Of a stretch of DNA of 25,000 nt, positions 1 to 7,642 are shown in pieces. The position numbers were made by a program, and so were the translations under genes. The stretch is from Prorocentrum cordatum. Its lineage: Eukaryota > Sar > Dinophyceae > Prorocentrales > Prorocentraceae. Within the stretch, counting starts at the first letter, position 1. Each line of letters begins with the position of its first letter. The DNA is taken from positions 150,001-175,000 of the forward strand of contig CAUYUJ010015726.1 in assembly GCA_963575745.1 (NCBI GenBank), written 5' to 3'. The notes below the pieces were generated by a model. The model was given only the letters and a program-made list of their open reading frames with translations, had not been told where the DNA came from and did not search any database.

Positions 1-1657
1 CGTGAGTGCGTGTGTGCGTGTGGGCGTGTGTGCGTGTGTGCGTGCGTGCGTGAGTGCGTGTGTGCGTGTGTGCGGGCGCGCGAACCTGCGTGCGGGCACG
101 CGGGCGCGCGGGTGCGTGTGTGTGTGTTTGCGTGTGTGCGTGAGTGCGTGTGTGCGTGAGTGCGTGTGTGCGTGTGTGCGTTGTGCGTGAGTGTGTGCGT
201 GTGTGCGTGCGTGTGCGTGCGTGTGGCATGTGTGCGTGCGCGCGAACGTGCGTGCGGGCACGCGGGCGCGCGGGCGCGCGTGTGTGTGTGTGTGTTGCGT
301 GTGTACGTGAGTGCGTGTGTGCGTGAGTGCGTGTCTGCGTGAGTGCGTGTGTGCGTGTGGGCGTGTGTGCGTGTGTGCGTGTGGGCGTGAGTGCGTGTGT
401 ACGTCAGTGCGTGTGTGCGCCTGTGCATGTTTGCGTGAGTGCGTGTGTGCGTGTGTGCGTGTGTGCGTGTGTGCGTGTGTGCGTGCGCGCGAACGTGCGT
501 GCGGGCACGCGGGCGCGCGGGCGCGTGTGTGTATGTTTGCGTGAGTGCGTGTGTGCGTGAGTGCGTGTGTGCTTGTGTGCGTGAGTGCGTGTGTGCGTGA
601 GTGCGTGTGTGCGTGTGTGCGTGTGGGCGTGAGTTCGTGTGTGCGTGCGCGCGAACGTGCGTGCGGGCACGCGGGCGCGCGGGCGCGTGTGTGTGTGTGT
701 TTGCGTGTGTGCGTGAGTGCGTGTGTGCGTGAGTGCGTGTGTGCGTGAGTGCGTGTGTGCGTGAGTGCGTGTGTGCGTGTGTACGTGTGCGTGAGTGCGT
801 GTGTGCGTGTGTGCGTGCGCGCGAACGTGCGTGCGGGCACGCGGGCGCGCGGGCGCGCGTGTGTGTGTGTGTGTGTGTGTGTGTTTGCGTGTGTGCGTGT
901 GTGTATGTTTGCGTGAGTGCGTGTGTGCGTGAGTGCGTGTGTGCTTGTGTGCGTGAATGCGTGTGTGCGTGAGTGCGTGTGTGCGTGTGTGCGTGTGGGC
1001 GTGAGTTCGTGTGTGCGTGCGCGCGAACGTGCGTGCGGGCACGCGGGCGCGCGGGCGCGTGTGTGTGTGTGTGTGTGTGTGTCTGTGTGTGTTTGCGTGT
1101 GTGCGTGAGTGCGTGTGTGCGTGAGTGCGTGTGTGCGTGAGTGCGTGTGTGCGTGTGGGCGTGTGGGCGTGTGGGCGTGTGTGCGTGTGCGTACGCGTGC
1201 GCTTGCGCGTGCGCGTGCGCGTGCTCGTGCGTGTGTGCGTTCAGGCGTGCATGGGCTTGTGCATGTGCGTGTGCGTGAGCGTGCGCGTATGCAGGTGCGT
1301 GGGCGTGTGCGCGTACGTGTGCGTGTGCGTGGCCGGATGCGTGTGCGTGTGCGTGTGTGTGCATTCGCGTGCGCGTTCGCGTGCGCGTGCGTGTGCCTGT
1401 GGGCGTGAGCGTGCGCGTGTGCGTGTGCGGAAGCTCGTGCGCGTGCGCGTGCGTGTGTTTGTGGGCGTGCGTGCGCGCGTGTGTGTGTGTGTGCATTTGC
1501 TTGTGTGTGCGTGTGCGCGCGTGTGTGTGTGTATATGTGTGCGTGGGTGTGTGGGTGTGTGGGTGTGTGTCTGCATGTGTGCGTGTCGGTCTGCGTGCGT
1601 TTGCGTGTGCGTCTGCGCGTGCGTGAGCTTGTGTGCGAGTGCGCATGTGCGTTTGTA
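1..1657. repeat. TG/TGCG satellite with a recurring GC-rich core
   Basis: Almost the whole stretch is built from TGTGCG, TGAGTGCG and (TG)n words. Open frames on both strands are low-complexity (Cys/Val/Arg on +, His/Thr on -) and are not genes. A more complex core of about 35 bp, containing GCGAACGTGCGTGCGGGCAC, recurs six times in 1-1060, with its GAAC at 82, 244, 491, 653, 823 and 1025. After about 1150 the array changes to GTGCGTGTGCG-rich sequence without the core. Seen directly; no function is claimed. Confidence 0.9.
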
Positions 1658-1857
1658 TCGGCAGCGAGCCCGGGGGGGAAGTGAGAAGGAGAAGGCCTTC
1701 TCAGAAGGCTCGGGAGTCCCCCAGCCTTTTGGGAAGTTCGTTAAGCCTTCCCCGAAGACGCAGAAAATCCCCCAGAAGGCTGGAAAGCTTCTGAGAAGCC
1801 CCGCCGCCTTCTGCGAAGGCCTTCTCCTTCTCACATCCCCCCCCCGCTCGCCGCCGA
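1658..1857. mobile_element. Non-autonomous inverted-repeat element (MITE-like), copy 1
   Basis: This 200-bp element begins TCGGCAGCGAG and ends CTCGCCGCCGA. The two arms are near-perfect inverted complements for about 50 bp, through the AAGGAGAAGGCCTTCTCAGAAGG block (1684-1708) and its counterpart at 1805-1833. The middle (about 1710-1800) repeats the CCTTCTGAGAAGG theme. A second, diverged copy lies at 20206-20409, which shows this is a dispersed family. No coding capacity. The flanking 5-mers TTGTA and TCCTA match at only three positions, so any target-site duplication here is eroded. Confidence 0.75.
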
Positions 1858-1903
1858 TCCTACGCCCCGTCGACGCGCGCGGGGCCGCGACGCGAAAAGT
1901 GTC
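1858..1903. other. Satellite spacer, right edge 1
   Basis: About 45 bp of non-TG sequence joins the inverted-repeat element to the next TG array. It aligns without gaps to 2551-2593, roughly three quarters identical by hand count, sharing GGCCGCGACGC just before the TG tract starts. It looks like a repeated boundary of the TG arrays. Confidence 0.6.
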
Positions 1904-2334
1904 TGTGTGTGTGTGTGCGTGTGTGTGTGTGTGTGTGTGGTGTGTGTGTGGTGTGTGTGTGTGTGCGCGTGTGTGTGTGTGTGTGCGCGTGTGTGTGTGT
2001 GTGTGTGTGTGTGCGTGTGTGTGTGTGTGTGTGCGTGTGTGTGTGTGTGTGTGTGTGCGGGCGTGTGTGTGTTTTAGTGTGCGGGCGTGTGTGTGTGTGT
2101 GTGTTTCGGTGTGTTTCGGTGTGTTTCGGTGTGTGTGTGTGCATGCGTGCGCGCGTGCGTTCGTGTTGCGTGCGTGCGTGTGCGTGTGCGTGTGTGTGCG
2201 CGCGCGCGTGTGCGCGTGTGCTCGTGTTCATGTGAGTGTGTGTATGCGTGTGCGTGCGTGCGTGCGTGCGTGCGCCCGTGCGCGCGTGCGTGCGTGCAGG
2301 GTGTTTAGGTGCACGGGTGGGCGGGCGTGTGTGG

Positions 2335-2409
<75 letters not shown>

Positions 2410-2505
2410 GGGTGCGTGTGGGTGTGTGTGTGTGTGCGTGCGTGCGTGCGTGGGTGTGTTGGGTGTGGGTGTTTGTGTGTGCGTGTGTGTGCGTGTTGTC
2501 TCTGG
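1904..2505. repeat. TG satellite with a (TG)n-G20 block
   Basis: Near-pure (TG)n with CG and TTT interruptions. A long (TG)n tract (2339-2392) runs directly into 20 consecutive G residues (2393-2412). Three GTGTTTCG words stand in tandem around 2102-2129. No gene. Confidence 0.9.
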
Positions 2506-2592
2506 GTGTTCGCCCGGGCGTACACGCGCGCGGTTCACTGCTTTCCGACCTTCCACGTCCTGTCGCCGCGCGCGAGGCCGCGACGCCAGAAT
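2506..2592. other. Spacer island 2 within the satellite
   Basis: About 87 bp of balanced-composition sequence inside the TG array. Its right half (2551-2593) is homologous to 1858-1900. Its left half has no counterpart at the first island, where the inverted-repeat element sits instead. No ORF of substance. Confidence 0.6.
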
Positions 2593-3945
2593 GTGCGTGT
2601 GCGTGTGTGTGTGTGTGTGTGCGTGTGCGTGTATGCGTGTGCGTTTCCGCGTGTGCGTATGCGTGTGTATGTGTGTGTGCGTGTGTGCGTGCATGCGTTC
2701 GTGTGTGCGTGCGCGCCTGTGTCTGTGTGTGCGTGTAGGTTTGTGTGTGTGGGTGCGGTTGTGCATGTGCGTGTGCCTGTGCGTGCGCGTCCGCGTGCGC
2801 GTGTGCGCGTGCGTGTGCGTGTGCGTGTGCGTTTGTGTGTGTGTGTGTGCGTTGATGTGTGTGTGTGTGTGTGTTCGTGCGTGTGTGCGTGCGTGTGCAC
2901 GTGCACGTGCGCGTGTGTGCGCGCATTCGTGTGCGTGTGCTGTTGCGCGGGCGTCTGCGTGTGCGAGTGCGTGTGCGTGTGCGTGTGCGTGTGCGTGTGC
3001 ACGTGCGCCTGCGTGTGCAGTTGTGTGCGCGTGCTCTTGCGTGTGCGTGTGCGCGTGCGTACGTATGCGTTTGCGTGTGAGTGTGCGTGTGCATGGGCAC
3101 GTGTGTATGTGTGTGTGCGTGCGTGCTCGTGTGTGAGTGTGTGAAAGTGTTGATGTGTGTTGTGTGGTGTGTGTGGGTCGTGTGTGTGTGTTGTGTATGT
3201 TCGTGTGTGTGTGAGTGCGCGTGTGCATATGCGTGTGCGTGTGTGCGTGCGCGTGTGCGTGCATGCTGGCGTGGATGTGTGTGTGTGTGTGTCTGTGCGA
3301 TTGCGTGTGAACGTGTGTGTGCATGCGGGTATGTGTGTGTGTGTGAATGTGTGTGGAGGTGTGTGGTTGTATGCATGCGAAAATGTGCGTGAGTGTGTTC
3401 AAATGTGTGTACGCATGGGTGCGTGAATGTGTGCGAATGTATGCGTGAATGCATGCGTGAAGTCGTTCCAGTGTATGTGGAGGTGTGCGAATGTATACAC
3501 GAGATTGTGCGTGAATGGTTGCGCGCATAGTTCGTGAATGTGTGCGCGAATGTGTGCGTGAATGTGTGCGTGAATGTGTGTGAATGTATGCGAATGTGGG
3601 CGAATGTGCGCGAATATGTTTGTGAATGTGTGTGAATGTGTGTGGGTGCGTGCGAATGCTTCAAACGTTTGCAAATGTGAGCGAGTGTGGGCGAATGTGT
3701 GTGGCTTTGTATGACGTGTGTGAGTGTCCGTGTGTGTATGTGTGTATGCGTGTATGCGTGCGTGTGTGTGTATTGCGTGTGTGTGCGCGTGTGTGTGTGT
3801 GTGTTTGTGTGCGCGTTTGCGTGTGTGTGTGTGTTTGCGTGTGCGTCGAGTTGTGCGTGTGTGTGTGTGTGTGGGTGGGTGTGCGTGTGTGTGTGTGTAT
3901 GTGTTGGTGTGTGTGCGTGCGTGTGTGCGTGTGTGTGTGCGCGGT
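2593..3945. repeat. TG/TGCG satellite grading into GTGAATG-rich repeats
   Basis: TGTGCG and GTGCGT words dominate to about 3400. From about 3420 to 3700 the unit drifts to TGTGCGAATGTGTGCGTGAATG-like words, richer in A. (TG)n then returns until 3945. Open frames are low-complexity only. Confidence 0.85.
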
Positions 3946-4853
3946 TCCCTTTGGATGGACCTCGTGCTCCCCGCCCGTCACCGCGTGAACCCCCAGGGCG
4001 CTCTTCCGGGGCCCCAGCTGCAGTCCCTGGGCTCTCCACCGCCTGGCTTCGCCGAGTCGCTGCGCAGGCCGCGCACGGGCGGGCGCGGAACTTCAGAAGA
4101 TTGTTGCGCGGCGCTGCGGCGAGAGGCCACGACTACATGCTCCCTCTTGGGAAGATGCTCGAGGAACGCGGCGAAGACGAAGCATGCGCCGCGCCGAAGC
4201 AGCACTGCCACTGTCACGCACAAGATGCGCGGCGAGTAGGCGTGCACAGCATTTCCCCCGCTCTTGCGCGAACCCGCTGGCGCTGCCGCCTGCGTGTGTT
4301 TCGGCAGGCGAGACACACGCCGCGCCCGCGCGGGATCGCTACATACAGGCGAAGTCGGCACGGAATTCTGGCAAGGGCGACGCGTCGCCCGCTCGAACGC
4401 GGCCCCGCCCTCAACGACTTATGTTCGCCGCGCATGGGCAGGAGCGCAAGCTCTAAGCGAGATCTGCGCGGCGCCGATGCGAGAACTCCATTTTCGTGCA
4501 CCCGCGTGTCGCTGGGTTGGCGAGTGGAAAATGGGCGCCGCGCCCAAGTGGAGCTCAACATTCAGGATGAGTTAGCACGGCGCAAAGACCAGGACTACAT
4601 TTCGCCCTTTTGCGCGGCATGCGCGCCCCGCCCGGCTCGCGTCACGAATTTGGCAACGTCGATGCGAAGACGTCCATGTGGAGAGAGGATCGTCGATGTT
4701 GCATCGTTTGTTTCAAAGCAGGATGGAACCACCCAGATCCAGTCGCTACTTGTATCGGGCAGCTAGATGGCCGAGTAGGAGTATACACGTGACACAAAAT
4801 AGGAGCATCGTGCCGTAAAGCGGGGAGAAGCGAGGTGGTGTGAGTGAGGGAGC
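3946..4853. other. GC-rich stretch without a recognised gene (5' flank of the retroelement)
   Basis: About 900 bp of non-satellite DNA between the TG array and the first gag codon. Short overlapping frames exist on both strands but none resembles a known protein. TGCGCGGCG-type words recur (about 4106, 4225, 4470 and 4613). An 8-bp inverted repeat, CCATTTTC/GAAAATGG, spans about 4489-4536. The left end of the retroelement should lie here, but I could not find terminal repeats matching the 3' side. Confidence 0.5.
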
Positions 4854-6167
4854 ATGGGATGTAGCAATTCCGACTCAAACGGAGCATTTGCAATACGCAT
4901 GCTTCCGAAGGTTCGGAGGCGACCCGCGGCCGCGGCCGCCCCTGCTGCCGCTCGGCGATGGACCGGCCGTGCGCGCCCTGGGCATCAGCGGGGCGGCGGC
5001 GCAGAGCAGGCAAACCAGAGGAGGAAAAAGAGGACGGCCAGGACGATGGAGCAGCCCGCGCCTGGGGCGAGAGAGGCAGCGGAAGCTGGTCCACGGTTGG
5101 CCGCAGGAGCGGGGGAGAACGACCTTGGAGCAGAGGTCGCCGCCCTCGCCGACGACCTGGGGGTGCAGGCTCGCCCGTTAGCCAGCGGGAGAGGGGCGAC
5201 CCCAGGAGACCTTGGAGCTGGAGGTCCCGGAGCAGGAGGGAAGGCCGCAGCAGCAGCCGGGCGGCCCACGACGAGGCCGCTCCAGGACCTCGGGGGCGCT
5301 GTCGACTTGTTGCGGGAGAAGCTCGCAGCGATCAGGGCCAGACGTGGGAGCGCAAGGAAAGGCAGGAAGTGGCTGTGCCGCGTCCTTGCCGAACGCGCTC
5401 TCGAGGCCACGGCCGAGCTGATCGTGGAGGCCGAGGAAAGGCAGAAACGGAGGAGGCAGAGGAAGGCTCGCAGCGTTCGAGACGACGAGGAGGACGAGAT
5501 GACCGACAGCAGCGACGACGAGGAGCTCGGGGCGCACGAGGATACGGCAGTGCGTCGGACGGCCAAGGAACGGCCAGGAGCACTTCTCCAGTCCACCATC
5601 GTGATAATGCAGCGCCACCTGGGCGGGTCGCACCATCAGGGCGAGACCGAGGGAGCTATGGATACGAGGAGCTTGGGGACGAGCTACCTCAACCGGGCGC
5701 TGGGGCAGCCTGGGATCAAGGTCCCCGTCCGGCGCGAGCGGGAGCTGCGGACGTTGGGGGCCATCCTCGACGAGCTGCTCGCCGGCCGGATCGTCCAGGC
5801 AGGGGACCTGGTCCAGAGGCTCCGTGCCCTCGAAGCCTCTTTGCAGGAAGAGGGAGGACGGTCTACCGCACGTCACCTGGAGGTGGTTCCAGACTCCAGG
5901 GTGACGACAGTGACGCCGAGTTTGAGGGCGATGGCGTCGAAGACCGAGCGCGACGAGCATAGGTCCAAGGCGGGCCTGCAGCCGCAGCGGCAGCCACCGC
6001 GCCAGGCGGAGGCGAGCTGGTGGAAGCAGGGCGAATCGTGGAGCGACGCCGAGGACCTCCCGTCCGCCATCACCCAGGAGGGCTCGGAGAAGCCGTGGAA
6101 AGGAAAAGGACGGGGGAAAGGACAGGAGAAGGGAAAAGGCAGAGGACGGAAACGCAGGAAGACATGA
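4854..6167 (+). CDS. Gag-like protein of the retroelement (437 aa, intact)
   Basis: This should be the structural, RNA-packaging protein of the retrotransposon. ATG 4854 is the first start after an in-frame stop at 4845. The N terminus MGCSNSD fits an N-myristoylation signal with an adjacent cysteine. Residues 20-140 are Ala/Gly/Arg-rich and disordered-looking; 150-205 look helical and basic; 209-225 form an acidic patch (DDEEDEM...DSSDDEE). Residues 240-370 hold the domain shared with the second gag at 16141: RPGALL, SYLN, ELRTLG.ILDELL, GDLVQRL and ARHLEVVP. The tail (413-437) is a Lys/Gly/Arg-rich basic stretch, likely nucleic-acid binding in place of a CCHC knuckle. Its TGA overlaps the ATG of pol. 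Assignment as gag rests on position, the shared domain and the basic tail. Confidence 0.7.
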   Translation: MGCSNSDSNGAFAIRMLPKVRRRPAAAAAPAAARRWTGRARPGHQRGGGAEQANQRRKKRTARTMEQPAPGAREAAEAGPRLAAGAGENDLGAEVAALADDLGVQARPLASGRGATPGDLGAGGPGAGGKAAAAAGRPTTRPLQDLGGAVDLLREKLAAIRARRGSARKGRKWLCRVLAERALEATAELIVEAEERQKRRRQRKARSVRDDEEDEMTDSSDDEELGAHEDTAVRRTAKERPGALLQSTIVIMQRHLGGSHHQGETEGAMDTRSLGTSYLNRALGQPGIKVPVRRERELRTLGAILDELLAGRIVQAGDLVQRLRALEASLQEEGGRSTARHLEVVPDSRVTTVTPSLRAMASKTERDEHRSKAGLQPQRQPPRQAEASWWKQGESWSDAEDLPSAITQEGSEKPWKGKGRGKGQEKGKGRGRKRRKT

Positions 6168-6241
6168 ACCAGCCAGGCGGCGTCCCGACTCGTGCCTGCT
6201 TGAACGACCTGGCCATCGGCGCGGCAATTCCAAGCCCGGGC

Positions 6242-6279
<38 letters not shown>

Positions 6280-6947
6280 GCCGCAGCCGGGGGGGCGTTC
6301 GGAAAACCTGGAAATTGGCAGGGGCGTCCGAGCAGCAGAGGCACGACGTCACCCAGAAGTACGCGGAGTATTTGCGGAACGACGCTGGAGGTTGGCTACG
6401 ATATCGTCTTCGCGAGCTTCGTGGTGCGAAGCTCTACTGCCACTGCGGCCTGGACCAGCCGTGCCACGGCGACGCCCTTTGCTCCCTCTATCGGTCCGTA
6501 GCTTCCCAAGCAGCAGGCGAGCATGGGCAGCTCCCATCATTGGGGGGCCTTTCCCCTGCCGAGGTGGGATTGGCGTTGAAGTGCCATCTCCGCTTTTGCG
6601 AGCATCGGCAGTCAGAGGTGCTCTGCGAGGTGGCGGAGAGGTGCTGTGACGTCGAGCGGGGGGCAGCGACGGTCCGCGACCTGCTGCCCTTTCCGCTCTC
6701 GCCGTTGCCCACCGAGGCGGAGAAAGCGCCAGCCTTAGCAGCAAGCCGGGGGGAAGCAGAGGTGGTCGAGCAGGCTGGAATCGAGGCGTGGATGTATCTC
6801 ATCAAGTGGTCTTTGAACCATCTGAACAGTGGCCGGGGCCGCAGAGGGGAGTTACCTGGATTGCGATCCCCTGCCCGGGGATCCGCCCAAGGGCAGGCCC
6901 AGCCAGGGCCGAATCAGCAGCCCAGCAGGCAGCGCTGGACCAGTTGA
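6164..6947 (+). pseudogene. pol, N-terminal part with DUF4326-like Cys/His domain (frameshifted)
   Basis: Pol appears to start at ATG 6164, inside the gag stop (ATGA), in the frame the RT uses later. That frame reads MNQPGGVPTRACL and enters a (TA)n tract. After the tract the meaningful protein is one frame further on: KYAEYLRND, then LRELRGAKLYCHC, then CHGDAL. The Y.E(Y)L, L.GK.L.C.C and CHGD.L pattern, with a preceding YIGR, resembles DUF4326 (predicted nucleic-acid or nucleotide-binding; exact role unknown). Further on is AWMYLIKWSLNHLNSG. Around 6830-6940 the reading returns to the original frame before the RT. So two opposed frame changes lie in this part. The frame-3 peptide has no ATG of its own at its upstream end. 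Confidence 0.55.
6243..6277. repeat. (TA)n microsatellite in the pol leader
   Basis: About 17 TA units begin immediately after GGCATG, between the pol start codon (6164) and the first conserved pol domain. The tract is open in frames 2 and 3 as Tyr-Ile repeats. A unit gain or loss changes the frame by two, and this is where the apparent frame change in pol lies. Confidence 0.9.
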
Positions 6948-7642
6948 GGTTGTACGTGGGCGATTTCGTGAAGGGCCATGACATCCCTTTCGTCGACTGG
7001 GCTGAAACCTTACGTCACGCCCGACTGGATTACCAGGGGGAGGAGATGAAGGTCCCAGAGAAACTTACGTGGGAGCAGATCGAACCGGCGCTGCCCCCAG
7101 TAGGACAATCAGCGAGGGTGCGCGCGACTGGGCTTGTCCAGGGCGTGCTGAAGCACAACTTGGAGAACCCTCAACTTTGCCTGTTGCCCGAGGGGGAGTG
7201 GCCTACGGCAGTGCCCACTGCAAAGGTGTGGGTCGACGGCGAGGCCGACTGGCACCGAATTTGCCAAGGAGCAGCTCGGAGGGGAATCTTTTCTTTCATC
7301 TCCGAGCGTGACGTCTTCAAAGTGAAGGGCACGCCAGTTTTGAATGGCTTGTTCGGCGTCCCCAAGCGCAACAAGAAGCTGCCGGTCACGGACAAGGCAA
7401 TTCTGCGCCTCATCCTCACCGCCATCCCGACCAACAGCTACCAGAAGGTCCTCGAGGCGGACATCAGGTGTCTACCGTACCACATGCAGTGGGCCGGCAT
7501 CCAGCTGGAGGATGAGCAGGTCCTTGTGTGGTCAGAGAGCGACATGACTTCGGCCATCTACAATTTTCGCATGGAACCTGAATGGTTGAAGTATCAGGCG
7601 ATTGGGCGCGCGGTGCCTGGTCGCATCGCAGCTGAATTCTGA
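6788..7642 (+). pseudogene. pol, reverse transcriptase N-terminal half (fingers and motif A), ends at an in-frame TGA
   Basis: The RT domain would copy element RNA into DNA. From about 6930 the frame reads AALDQLRLYVGDFVKG, then DWAETLRHARLDYQGEE. Next come VLNGLFGVPKRNKK and AILRLILTAIPTN (fingers region) and LVWSESDMTSAIYNF, where D (codon 7541) is the motif A aspartate. TGA 7640-7642 interrupts the reading. The same frame resumes at once with PDLANEEVVYPAMAVMAMGW, the expected motif B region, so the stop splits one RT domain. The frame has no ATG at its upstream edge; it continues from the pol leader through a frameshift at about 6830-6940. Confidence 0.7.

Noticed and set aside
1-4039. 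Very long open frames on both strands (up to about 600 codons) in the first 4 kb
   Set aside because: They are translations of TG/TGCG repeats (Cys-Val-Arg or His-Thr-Ala), open on both strands at once, with no domain and no compositional change at the ends.
4100-4640. Recurring TGCGCGGCG words as a tandem repeat or DIRS internal complementary region
   Set aside because: Spacing is irregular and no matching complement was found on the 3' side of the element; likely GC-rich chance.
5178-6344. 388-codon minus-strand frame opposite gag
   Set aside because: It is antisense to the gag and pol leader, Pro/Leu/Arg-rich, and reads through the TA tract; the + frame carries recognisable domains and homology.
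6020-6649. Frame-2 reading continuing past the TA tract as a long protein
   Set aside because: After the TA tract only frame 3 shows the Cys/His domain; the frame-2 continuation is Arg/Pro-rich noise.
7640-7642. TGA inside the RT as a selenocysteine codon
   Set aside because: Dinoflagellates do use selenocysteine, but there is no reason for it at this RT position, and the other TGA codons in the same element point to decay.
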